Of a stretch of DNA of 64,000 nucleotides, positions 12,813 through 24,758 are shown piece by piece. Made by a program: the position numbers and the translations under genes. Each line of letters begins with the position of its first letter. The stretch's first letter is position 1. Source of the DNA: Ehretia macrophylla (taxonomy: Eukaryota; Streptophyta; Magnoliopsida; Boraginales; Ehretiaceae); contig CM075783.1 of NCBI GenBank assembly GCA_037974665.1, positions 38,820,712 through 38,884,711 of the forward strand. Reading direction: 5' to 3'. The notes beneath the pieces were generated by a model, which was not told the DNA's origin, did no database searches, and saw nothing but the letters and a program-made list of their open reading frames with translations.

Positions 12813-14319
12813 TGTGAGACCCCATATTTTATCTTTGTCTCGATTTGCGTATTTTGACCTTTTTATGTGTTATATGAATTAGAAGGTGCTAATTCTGTGA
12901 TTTATATTCCTATTACATGCTATGTGTGTATTCATGAAATTTTCATAAAAAACGGCATCAGAAATTTTATCGACGGTTTTTGTGAATAGTATTTTGGACG
13001 CACGTCCACTAAAATTTTTATGCAAGTGTTTTAGGTGTCTTAAAACCTAGTCCTCGGATATTAATAGACCTATGTTTGATTAAAACAGATTTCAAATCAG
13101 CTTTGAAATTTTAAGGGTTTTTACACTTTCTTTTGCAAAAATCAGGTTTTAAACCGAGTCGGGTGCAAATGTTTGAATGTAAAACTCTTTGTCACCTAAA
13201 ATAAATTATCTAGAAATAGTCTAAGTGTTGATTACTTGTTTTGAGCAAGAAATAGTCTAAAATAGAATTAAAAGACTAGAAATACTAAAAATACTAACTT
13301 TGACTTTTATTATTTTTATTGACCAAGCATATATATGCATAATATATCAATATTGCTCACAAAATAAACTCAAAACACACTCATTTCTCACACATATGGC
13401 CGAAACTCCATAGCCATTTTTGAGAGCCTTTTCAACATTTTTTCAAAGCAAATTCACTTGTTGGGTATGTATTACACGTATTTTTAGGCTTGTTTCGGAT
13501 TAAAGGTGAGAGAAAAATTATAGATCTCAAAATATCATTTTTATATTAATTCATATAATTGAATTTTTAGCCGTTGAAATGTTAAATTGATTTTATATTA
13601 TTGCTCAGTAGATGCTAAGGATTGATTATATGTGTTTATATAAGTTTTAAACCGTTGTAGCATGAATTTTTATTTTTCGGATATTAAAATTGAGTTGTTG
13701 GCTATTTTTTGAATAATTGGAGTTGTAGTGGTTGGAATTGATTGTTGTTAGCTTGTAAAAGTTTGTTAAATAAATGCTAATAATGTTGTAATGCCAAACT
13801 TTTGATTGCGACGTCGAGGTGAAAGTCTGAAAATTTCATCCATGGTGCATTGAGGTTTTAGGGCTGTTGGGCTTAATTTGGATGGATTGTGGTTGGTTTC
13901 TGAAGGGCCTAATGTAGTTTCTTGAGTGGGTGAGTGATAGAAACTGGTTTGGAGGTCATTGGATTAGTAGATTGTAAGTTATGATTTTTAGAAGTTTGGG
14001 TTGTCTTTCTTTAAATGTTGAGATAATGTATTTAGTTGTTTGGGTAGTGTTTGAGTGGTTGAATTATGGGTTGTTGTTGATTAGATGCGGGTTGGGTTGA
14101 GTGGTTAAATGCATGTTAAGTTGGATGACCTACTTTTTCATCTAACTTAGTTTTTGAGTTGTTAAGTGTTTAATTGATGATATGTTGTTGAATGTTTACT
14201 AATTGATTATTGATTATTGATTATTGATGAAGACGAGAGATAGGCAACCTACTTTGTTATCCTCCTGAGATATGATTGATTATTATTATTGTCATTAGTC
14301 TTGGTATGTGTGTGCCACC
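12813..14319 (+). repeat. Tekay 5' LTR, first part
   Basis: Aligns with the start of the 3' LTR at 24759 (TGTGAGACCC...). It lacks about 54 bp present at 25396-25449 in the 3' LTR, probably lost between short direct repeats. It ends at the CCACC target duplication (14315-14319) of copy B and resumes at 21416. Confidence 0.92.
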
Positions 14320-17087
14320 TGTAACACCCCAATCCCTCTCGAAATCGGAAGTTCCATTAATCAATCTAATCGCAACCCAATTCCAAACCCAAACATAAAA
14401 TTTTTGGAAAAGACGGACGGAGTCTCCCCTATTTCTAGGCAAAATGCAAAACCTGCAATAGCATATAAGTGGACCAGCACCGTGTCCAACCATACGAATA
14501 CCTCAAGGCCATCCGAGCCTTAGTTCTCAACAAGTGAACACAAGTAAATATACATTTCCAGTTTAAAAGCTAACCTATCTCTTCTCATCTTTGACAAGTA
14601 CATTCATGCTTGACAATTAAACTATACCAACCTATTGCACAAAATAGACTATCATACCATTCTAATAAACCTAGTTAAGTTAATTACATTACTTTTAACA
14701 CTAAATACATACAATACATGAAAACATACATCTTTGCATCTTTCTACAACTCAGCCACATAACACGCAAGACAACTCTTCAAGCATGATCTTTCATGTAA
14801 CCACGAACTTTCTAGCTAACATGGCATTTTCTGAAATGTGGTGGTGAGGAGTGAGTATACACAACTCGTATACTCAGTGAGGGCGAGATAGATATCGAGG
14901 TGGAGAGAAAGAAAGTCGTGCAATGCAAATAAGACAGTTAAGCAATATATCCGATAAGAACAACAATCAATATAAACAACAATACAATAAACAATTAAAG
15001 AAAACATTAACACAACCCATCAAAGCTATACCACACTTTGAAGGCTATGGTTCATTCTTACGAGCAATGTACCATTTCACGAGTGATACATCAATCTCGA
15101 GCTTGATGTTGACAATGATAACAATAAGCGCGCAACCACCTTATAACATCCACTAGGTGTACTCCGGATGTACCCCGACACATCTACGACCCAAATCTCC
15201 TAGGGCGGCACCCCTAGCGAGAATGGGAATAGGGCACAGAGCTAGAGCAAACCAACTCTGGCAGCCCGAGACTGCCCAGAGAGGCCCATCACTCATGCGC
15301 CTGACACTATACAATGCAATACGAGATACAAGTAATAAACGAGCAATAGCATGAAAGTGCAGATTAGTGGCGATATACGAGATATCAAACATTTTCAATC
15401 AATATTAACATTCAATTAACTTTTCAAGCATGATTATCATTAACATCAACAAGAACATTAATTAAACACGTAATAACAATTCAAACACAAAAACGACAAA
15501 TATTACTATTCAATCTCTAAATTCCAAAGGCAATTACGAGCAAACGAGCTACGAGATTAGGAAACCGATTTCACTACATTCACTTAGGTACTACAAGGCA
15601 CGTTTCTATATCACGAAACTTCACTTTCTCAATCGAAGCCCGAAAGTCTACCTACTGCGTTTGAACTACAACTATGCTAATCGGTCGCTCAATCAACGTC
15701 ACAACATCGCCAAAAGTGTTTCCATGCCCTCAATAGCAAAACCCCCAACTCAATTTGAGCACGGTCAACACTTGGTCAAACGGTCCATTTACGTTTCTTT
15801 GTCTAATTTCTAATTTTAACAAAGGCCGGTCCATTTTTATTGCACATTTTATCTTTCTATCACTAATGACACCTATCCAAATCAAGAAATCGCAATTCGG
15901 ATCAAAATATGAAATTCTAGGGTTTTACTATTCAAAATCACTATTCATTATTCTTCCCCAATTTCAAATTTGCGTTTCTAGCCGTAAAAATCACTAAATA
16001 ACTAACAAGCAATGCTCTTCGAACCCTAAGGAAGTTATTTCAAGCAATATCAGGCATTATAACGCAATAAATATCAAATATGAAAAATTGAATCAAAAAT
16101 CAAATTCAAGTAAAAATGCACAAAAACGTGAAAACCCTCACAGAGATTGAAGACCAAGACCCGCAAGGACCCGAGCCACGATCCTTGTCCGATTCCACGC
16201 AAGATTTTGGCCTAAAAATGCAAAATCAATTTTTTTTTCTTTTTCTTTTGAGTTTCGGCCAAGGGGGGACATTGGGGGGATTTTTGGTTTTGTTTTTTTG
16301 TGTCAATTTTTCTTAATTTTGGCTATTTAAAAGATGACAAAGGCTCAAGGGCAAAATGGTCATTTAGCAAAGTCAAAACTCAAGTTAAAATTGTCAAATA
16401 AGCTTATTTTGATGCCATTTAATCTAATTCAAGTTAAAACAATGCAATTTTAATGAAACCATCTAAAACTAGCTAAATTAAACTAGAAACGCTATTCACG
16501 AAATCCGAGAAATATTCTTCTTAACTTTCATTTTTGAAATGCTACGATCGAACGGTCAATAAACGATCGCTAATCAAATAATGAGCAATAATATAAAACT
16601 ATAATTTTTGAAAAGTAGAATAGTAGAATAGTTTAAAATTCACTCCAGCTCGGAGTTACTTTTCTCATTTAATTGAAAACCGAGTAATTTAGTGCAAGAA
16701 AATAAAATCGATTATTAAAATAATCAAAACAATCAAAATAATCAATATTCAATTTAAAAATAATTAATTTAACTATTTTTAGAATATTTTAAAGAATTAT
16801 GAAATTAATGCTAAGATACGAATAAACAAGTTAATAGAAACACGAAATCAAATGCAATTAAATGCTAACATTTAAGATTACACTTAATCAAATACAAGAA
16901 AATAAATCCAATTACTATAAATAATAGAAATAGGTATTATCTTTTAAATTAATCAATATAAAAATTATTTGAATATTTTTAAAAGAAATATCAAAATAGT
17001 GCAAAAAAATTGGATGATTAACTAATTAAACATTTAATTAAATGTAGTCAAATGCTATTAAATGCATGCCAGGTTCGGGTTATCACA
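14320..17087 (-). repeat. LTR of copy B (3' LTR)
   Basis: Bounded by TGTAACACCCC and TATCACA and nearly the same length as 18644-21410. Contains the conserved stem-loop at 14852-14876. Short frames in it recur as decayed copies in the partner LTR and carry no recognisable domain. Confidence 0.9.
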
Positions 17088-18643
17088 TCCTTCCCCCCTT
17101 AAAACAATTGTGTTCTCGCAATTTTTTTTCCAATAAGGCTCAACATCACCTGAGATCCAATTCTGACCACTCTTCTTTGGTTGCTGAGCAAGACACTGAA
17201 TAAGATACTCGTAGTAAAATCCCAAATAGAAATCCCAACCAAGAATGCCGAGAAAATACCAACTAAAGACTGAAGCAAAGATACTGTAGATAAAATTAAC
17301 ATCACATATTAATGACAAGAAGAATGCCGAAGAAATACCCCACATACGAATCTCTAGTAGAAGTTCAACAAGTACCAAATAAAGAAGTCAAAGAATAGCC
17401 AGAGTAGATGCAGCACATATAAGACCAAACTTCAAGCCCTCATCGCCATTTGCTGAGTGCAAACTTTATACAACTTACCACCAAGAAAGCCCAAAGTATT
17501 CCATAGCATACCGTAAGCAATATGAGATAATAAGTTTAAACAAGATTCCAAGTGTAAGACTTCCAATAGTGCCAACAAGGAAAATACTAGTAGAATGCCC
17601 ACTAAGAATTCCAAAGAATACTGTAAGTAGTACTATACAATAAGTCTGATAAGAATTCCAAATACCAAACCTACTGAGGAACACTAAAGAAAATACCCGA
17701 AACAATGCTCTAGTAAGAAAGTACCAAGGATTGCCCAATAAGTAAGTACTAGATAAATGACCACTAAGAATTCTATAGAATGCCATTGAAGAATTTCAAA
17801 TAAGGGATGCCAGTAACACACCAATAAAGACCAAGACACATATACCATAGATAATACCGTGTAGTAAGTCCAATTGAGATCCCAATAGCCAAGTCCACTG
17901 AGAAGTACCAACAAGAGTTTCCAAAGAATACCCAATAAGAAAACCAAAGAATACTCCAGAGAATAGCCAAATAGAACCTCAAAAGAAAGCTACTCTTCCA
18001 CAACTGTTAAACACAGAGGAGGACCTTAGAGATTCGCCAATAACCGAGCTCCAAAAGCAAACACCAACTCCCAAATAAAAGCTAGTCAAATACTACTCAT
18101 TCCCATCAATTCACATAACTTGGAGGGCCTGCTACTAACCACATCTCTTCAGGGGAGGAAGAAGTCTTTCTTACCATTTCAACAAGACATGTATGAATGC
18201 CAAGATATCACATTTATACATACATGCCTTAAACTATTATGCAAGCAAGTTTATAAAAGAATTTATAAAACAGTTTAATCATTAAAGTCATTCAAGCACG
18301 TCAATCAAGTCAATCACAACACAGCTCAATCCAAGACATTCAATTACACATATTACAAGCAACAGTTCAAGCAACTAACAATTCACGAGGTCGATTCGAT
18401 TCACGAGGTTAATTCAATAGGTCAATTCAATGCACAACTAGACACTTCACATCACTTAGCACACATTTAGCAAATAATACATAACTATATCACATAGATA
18501 CACACATTCATTTCAAGATACACAATCTCACATATAGGCACACACTTTCAAAACACTCCTAACAAGCACATATTCAAGGGTCACTACACACCAGACCGAG
18601 GCCCTTGTCCCGGCTTATGAGCTAACTAAGTTTTGATACCACT
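17088..18643 (-). other. Internal region of copy B: degenerate short repeats, no pol
   Basis: From the minus strand, after the PBS comes a leader, then about 900 bp (17190-18070) dominated by variants of TGGTATTCTT and GGCATTCTT spaced irregularly by about 12 nt. Overlapping minus-strand frames of 60-106 codons (17058-17378, 17475-17786, 17684-17947, 17773-18003) read as very hydrophobic, rich in Leu, Phe and Trp, because of this composition. They use different frames and show no known domain. Just before the PPT lies an inverted repeat (17106-17123). I regard the region as non-coding, related to those in copies A, C and D. Confidence 0.7.
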
Positions 18644-21410
18644 TGTAACACCCCGATCCCTCTCGAAACCGGAAGTTCTATTAATCAATCTAATCGCAAC
18701 CCAATTCCAAACCCCGACATAAAATTTTTGGGAAAGACGGACGGAGTCTCCCCTGTTTCTAGGCAAAATGCAAAACCTGCAATAGCATATAAGTGGACCA
18801 GTACCGTGTCCAACCATATGAACACCTCAAGGCCATCCGAGCCTTGGTTCTCAACAAGTGAACACAAGTAAATATACATCTCCAGTTTAAAAGCTAACCT
18901 ATCTCTTCTCATCTTTGACAAGTACATTCATGCTTGGCAATTAATCTATACTAACCTATTGCATAAAATAGACTATCATACCATTCTAATAAACCTAGTT
19001 AAGTTAATTACATAACTTTTAACACTAAATACATACAATACATGAAAACATACATCTTTGCATCTTTCTACAACTCAGCCACATAACACGCAAGACAACT
19101 CTTCAAGCATGATCTTTCATGTAACCACGAACTTTCCAGCTAACATGGCATTTCCTGAAATATGGTGGTAAGGAGTGAGTATACACAACACGTATACTCA
19201 GTGAGGGCGAGACATATATCGAGGTGGAGAGAAAGAAAGTCGTGCAATGCAAATAAGACAGTTAAGCAATATATCCGATAAGAACAACAATCAATATAAA
19301 CAACAATACAATAAACAATTAAAGAAAACATTAACACAACCCATCAAAGCTATACCACACTTTGAAGGCTATGGTTCACTCTTACGAGCAATGTACCATT
19401 TCACGAGCGATACATCAATCTCGAGCTTGATGTTGACAACGATGACAATAAGCGAGCAACCACCTTATAACTTCCACTGGGTGTACTACGGATGTACCTC
19501 GACACATCTACGACTTAAATCTCCCAGGGTGGCACCCCTAGCGAGAATGGGAATAGGACACGGAGCTAGAGCAAACCAACCCTGGCAGCCCAAGACTACC
19601 CATAGAGGCCCATCACTCATGCGCCTGACACTATGCAATGCAATACGAGATACATGCAATAAACGAGCGATAGCAGGAAAGTGCAGATTAGTGGCGATAT
19701 ACGAGATATCAAACATTTTCAATCAATATTAACATTCAATTAACTTTTCAAGCATGATTATCATTAACATCAACAAGAACATCAATTAGACACGTAATAG
19801 CAGTTCAAACACAAAAACAACAAATATCACTATTTAATCTCTAAATTCCAAAGGCAATTACGAGCAAACGAGCTACGGGATTAGGAAACTGATTTCACTA
19901 CATTCACTTAGGTACTACAAGGCACGTTTCTATATCATGAAATTTCACTTTCTCAATTGAAGCCCGAAAGTCCACCTACTGCGTTTGAACTACACTATGC
20001 TAACCGGTTGCTCAATCAACGTCACAATAGCGCCAAAAGTGCTTCCATGCCCTCAATAGCAAAACCCCCAACTCAATTCGAGCACGGTCAACACTTGGTC
20101 AAACGACCCCTTTACGTTTGTTTGTCTAATTTCCAATTTTAACAAAGGTCGATCCGTTTTTATTGCACATTTTATCTTTCTATCACTAATGATACCTATC
20201 CAAATCAAGAAATCGTAATTCGGATCAAAGTCCGAAATTCTAGGGTTTTACTATTCAAAATCACTATTCATTATTCTTTCCCAATTTTAAATTTGCGTTT
20301 CTAGCCGTAAAAATCGCTAAATAACTAACAAGAAATGCTCTACGAACCCTAAGGAAGTTATTTCAAACAATATCAGGCATTATAATGCAATAAATATCAA
20401 ATTTGAAAAATTGAATCAAAAATCAAATTCAAGTAAAAATGCACAAAAACGTGAAAACCCTCACAGAGATTGAAGACCAAGACCCGCAAGGACCCGAGCC
20501 ACGATCCTCGTCCAATTCCACGCAAGATTTTGGCCTAAAAATGCAAAATCAATTTTTTTTTTCTTTTTCTTTTGAGTTTCGACCAAGGGGGGACATTGGG
20601 GGGATTTTTGGTTTTGTTTTTTTTTTTTCAATTTTGCTTAATTTTGGCTATTTAAAAGATGACAAAGGCTCAAGGGCAAAATGGTCATTTAGCAAAGTCA
20701 AAACTCAAGTTAAAATGGTCAAATAAGCTTATTTTGATGCCATTTAATCTAATTCAAGTTAAAACAATGCAATTTTAATGAAACCATCTAAAACTAGCTA
20801 AATTAAACTAGAAACACTATTCACAAAATTCGAGAAATATTCTTCTAACTTTCATTTTCGAAATGCTATGATCGAACAGTCAATAAACGATCGCTAATCA
20901 AATGATGAGCAATAATATAAAACTATAATTTTTGAAAAGTAGAATAGTAGAATAATTTAAAATTCACTCCGGCTCGGAGTTACTTTTCTCATTTAATTGA
21001 AAACCGAGTAATTTAGTGCAAGAAAATAAAACCGATTATTAAAATAATCAAAACAATCAAAATAATCAATATTCAATTTAAAAATAATTAATTTAACTAT
21101 TTCTAGAATATTTTAAAGAATTATGAAATTAATGCTAAGATACGAATAAATAAGCTAATATAAACACGTAATCAAATGCAATTAAATACTAACATTTAAG
21201 ATGACACTTAATCAAACACAAGAAAATAAATCCAATTACTATAAATAATAGAAATAGGTAATAATCTTTTAAATTAATCAATATAAAAATTATTTGAATA
21301 TTTTTAAAAGAAATATCAAAATAGTGCAAAAATAGGATGATTAACTAATTAAACACTTAATTAAATGTAATCAAATGCTATTAAATGCATGCCAGGTTCG
21401 GGTTATCATA
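18644..21410 (-). repeat. LTR of copy B (5' LTR)
   Basis: TGTAACACCCCG at 18644 runs to TATCATA at 21410. Pairs with 14320-17087. The conserved stem-loop is at 19176-19200. Confidence 0.9.
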
Positions 21411-21415
21411 CCACT

Positions 21416-22281
21416 TCTCGAACAACGTCGGGCTGATAACTGCATGACTATCATAGGCTACCCCTAGCTCGCATGGGCGGAGGTGCCATGGAAGGAGGGG
21501 CTAGTAAGGTACCTCGGGTGCATGAGTAATTGGGAGTTATAAGAAGATGGTTGAGATCGTGATGGCGTTTGGAGCTACACCAACTAGAGCATCCTTTATT
21601 TATTGGCTATTATAATTAATGTGCTTATATTGTTAATGATGTTTATTATGTGTTTACTGCTCAAAGGATGATTTTCTAGGAGTATAGTAAATACTGTTAA
21701 GAGATCTGTCAAATCCTCACTGAGCTTGTTTTATATAAGCTTACACTCAATTATTGCATGCATACAGGTGATATTGAACAAGATTACGGGTACGTGCCTC
21801 AGGAAGCTGAGAATGTACCATATGTGGATGAGTTTTATGTGCCAGAGTCTTGTCCTTGATATATGAGATGTTGTACTCTTTTGTTATCTTGTATATTAAA
21901 ACTAGTTGGTTCGTATTTACTTAGAAGTTCATGATGTATAAGATGTTGTAAAGATGATGGATTAAATGTTGCTAGCTTAGTAGTCTTGTTTTGGAACATG
22001 ATTAGGTTGCTAGATTGGTTATAATCTATTTTGGAAATATATGTTATATAGTAAATGTATGATGTTGGAACAGAGGCGTATAACCTATGGATGCAATGGT
22101 AAAAGAATGTTTAATATATATTAGGGTTGTGTTGTTTAATTGTTGAGTTGTTTGTGGAGTTGGTTGTATGAGTTGCGAAGAGGTTAGTTTAGAGCCTCAG
22201 TGTCCTAATTACTGTTGTTGTACTGCTGAAATTCCGTTGCATCCTGACTGATTGTAGAAGGGGTCGAGTTGGGGTGTTACA
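21416..22281 (+). repeat. Tekay 5' LTR, second part
   Basis: Continues the LTR interrupted at 14319 and matches about 26316-27188 of the 3' LTR. It ends GGGGTGTTACA at 22281. The stem-loop at 21721-21743 has one lost pair (AAGCTTA instead of AAGCTCA). Confidence 0.92.
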
Positions 22282-22286
22282 TTAAG

Positions 22287-22301
22287 TGGTATCAGAGCTT
22301 A
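22287..22301 (+). other. Primer binding site, tRNA-iMet type (Tekay)
   Basis: TGGTATCAGAGCTTA lies five bases after the LTR end and is complementary to the initiator Met-tRNA 3' end. It confirms plus orientation and the 5' LTR boundary. Confidence 0.93.
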
Positions 22302-22568
22302 TGTTTAGTTGTCAGCCGGGTTATTCTCAAAATGTAGGTAATGGTCTTAGCATGAAAGTATGTATGAAGTGAAAGAAAGTGAAATATGTGTTAATATGAT
22401 TTAATGATTATGTGATTTAGTGACTATGTGAATTATGTGATCAATGTGTTTATGTGATTGGTACTTAAGTGATTTATGTGTGCTTTACGTGAGTTTGTTA
22501 CTTATGTGCTAATAATTGTTTATAACCTATCTATGTGCTATAACCTGTGCTAACTCTTTGATAGTAGA

Positions 22569-24689
22569 ATGGCTAGTAGACTGAGAACAAGAGGTAGGCC
22601 GGAGAATGTTTTGGAGGTTCGTAGCTTCCTTGGCTTGGCGGGTTATTATCGTAGGTTTGTGAAAGACTTTTCTAAGATTGCAGGGCTACTTTCTAAGTTA
22701 ACTCAGAAACGGACCAGCTTTATTTGGGATGAGAAATGTGAGAGTGGGTTTTAGGAGTTGAAAAAGAGATTGACTACCGCTTTAGTACTTGCTCTAGTAG
22801 AGGGGACCGATAATATGGTTATCTATGGCAATGTATCCAAAGAGGGCTTAGGTTGTGTACTTATGCAGAATGGTCGGGTTATCGCCTATGCTTCTAGAAA
22901 ATTGAAGCCATATGAGGTGAATTATTCGACTCATGATCTTGAGTTGGTAGCCGTTGTTTTTGCACTGAAAAAGTGGCGTCATTATCTGTGGGGCAATAAG
23001 TTCGAGATTTTCACTGATCATAAAAGTCTATAGTATTTGTTCTCACAAAAGGAGTTGAATATGCGCCAACGGAGGTGGATAGAACTTCTTGGAGATTATA
23101 ATTGTTCTATCAGTTATCTGCCAGGGAATGCAATTGTTGTAGCAGACGCTCTTAGCCGTAAGGCTAGTATTTCTTGTTTGGCTGTCAAAAAGTAGAAGGT
23201 TCTTGAGGAATTCAGTTATTGGAGACCGAAATTGACTCAGGTTGGGGTGATGTGTTCATATATCCGTATTCAACCTTTATTACTTTCTCAAATCAGAGAA
23301 GCTTAGCAGCTTGATTCAAAACTCCAGAAGATCAAGGATTAGATCACGGATGATCAGTCTGATTTCAAACTACATGAGGATGGTATTCTTCGGTTTCAGA
23401 ACAGGGTTTGTTTTCCCGATGAACCGGGCTTGAAGAGACGTATTCTGGAGGAGGCTCATAATTCTAAGTACACCATTCATCCCAGTGGAAACAAGATGTA
23501 CCAGGATTCGAAACAACATTATTGGTGGAATAACATGAAAAGAGAGGTTGCTCAGTTTGTATCCAAATGTTTGACTTGTCAGCGAGTGAAGGCCGAACAT
23601 CAACGACACGCAGGGTTACTTCAGCCGTTGGCAATACCAGAGTGGAAATGAGAACATATTGCGATGGACTTTGTCTCTAGTTTACATAGAATACTGAGAG
23701 GTAACGACGCAGTTTGGGTTGTTGTAGACCGTTTGATGAAGACAACTCATTTCATTTCGATGAGGTTTGGAGATGAGGTTGCAAAGTTGGTAGATCTTTA
23801 TGTGTATCAGATTATTAAACTTCACGGGATTCTATCTAATATTGTCTCAGATCGAGATCCTCGGTTTACTTCTCGTTTGTGGGAGAAACTTCAGGAAACT
23901 TTGGGTACTCTGTTAAACTTCAGCACAGCGTATCATCCACATATCGATGGTCAGTCTGAGTGGACTATTTAGATTCTGGAGGATATGCTCAGGGCTTGTG
24001 TTCTAGACTTCGGGAAGAACTGGGAGAAACATCTACCACTTGTCGAGTTTGCTTATAATAATAGTTATCAAGCGACTATAGGAATGTCATCTTTTGCAGC
24101 TCTCTATGGCCGTAAGTGCTGATCACCTTTGTATTGGGATGAAGTAGGGGAAATGAAGGCTATTGATCCGACTATCATGCCAAAGCTTCTAGAGAAGATT
24201 GAGAATGTTCAGTTGATCAGGCAGAGAATGCTTACAGCGCAGAGTAGATACAAGAGTTATACTGATAAGCGTCGTCGGGAATTGGAGTTTGCAATCGGGG
24301 ATCGAGTTTTCTTGAAATTGTCTCCTCGAAAGGGGTTTTCTCGTTATGGCAAAGGTGGTAAGTTGAGTCCAAGGTTTGCAGGGCCGTTTGAGATTACTGG
24401 CAGGGTTGGAAAGTTAGCATATCAGTTGGCTTTAACGGAGAACTTCTATAATGTCCATGATGTTTTTCACGTGTCTAATTTGCGAAAATATAATTCGGAT
24501 CCTTCTCATATTCTGGAGCCAGAGCCGTTACAGCTTCATGAGAATCTGACTTATGATGAGCGGCTGATTCGCATTCTTGATCAAGTGGAACGGGAATTGA
24601 GATCGAAGAAGATTCCGATGGTCAAAGTGTTGTGGAAGCATCATGGGATTGAAGAGGCTACTTGGGAGAGGCGAGATCAGATGCAGTAG
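22569..24689 (+). pseudogene. Tekay pol remnant: RT end, RNase H, integrase, chromodomain
   Basis: A single reading frame covers 22569-24689, interrupted by several nonsense codons but no frameshift that I can see. A short N-terminus (MASRLRTRGR, probably the gag start) is joined in frame to the RT end motif RSFLGLAGYYRRFV. RNase H follows, with its first Asp changed to Asn ([10 protein letters not shown]) but FTDHKS and VADALSRK kept. Integrase retains the HHCC zinc-binding residues (about 23450-23590) and the Asp, Asp, Glu triad in MDFVSS, SDRDPRF and GQSEW. A chromodomain ends the protein (about 24530-24689, ending WKHHGIEEATWE). Each stop (for example at 22752, 23031, 23649, 23970, 24120) is explained by a C-to-T or G-to-A change. 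Non-functional. Confidence 0.92.
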
Positions 24690-24722
24690 CTGTACCTAGA
24701 TCTTTTCCCTTCAGCAAGTAAG

Positions 24723-24740
24723 AATTTCGAGGATGAAATT
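24723..24740 (+). other. Stem-loop just before the Tekay polypurine tract
   Basis: AATTTC and GAAATT pair around the loop GAGGAT. Copies B and D carry the equivalent AATTGC..GCAATT type stem around GAGRAC on the minus strand (17106-17123 and 57885-57902), also a few bases before the polypurine tract. The stem bases change together, which argues for a kept structure. Confidence 0.6.
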
Positions 24741-24745
24741 TCTCT

Positions 24746-24758
24746 AAGGGGGGGAGAA
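24746..24758 (+). other. Polypurine tract (Tekay)
   Basis: AAGGGGGGGAGAA directly precedes the 3' LTR start TGTGAGACC. It is the plus-strand DNA primer site in reverse transcription. Copies B and D have AAGGGGGGAAGGA in the same place. Confidence 0.9.

Larger units (their letters stand above)
14320..21410 (-). mobile_element. Non-autonomous LTR retrotransposon, copy B, nested in the Tekay LTR
   Basis: LTRs at 14320-17087 and 18644-21410 (2768 and 2767 bp) flank a 1556-bp internal part. On the minus strand the order is 5' LTR, PBS (TGGTATCAAAACTTAG), internal part, polypurine tract (AAGGGGGGAAGGA) and 3' LTR. The insertion duplicated CCACC; the right copy now reads CCACT (21411-21415), a single C-to-T change. 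The outer end reads TATCATA instead of TATCACA, also a transition. No gag, protease, RT or integrase motif is present, so it must have relied on another element's proteins. Confidence 0.9.
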
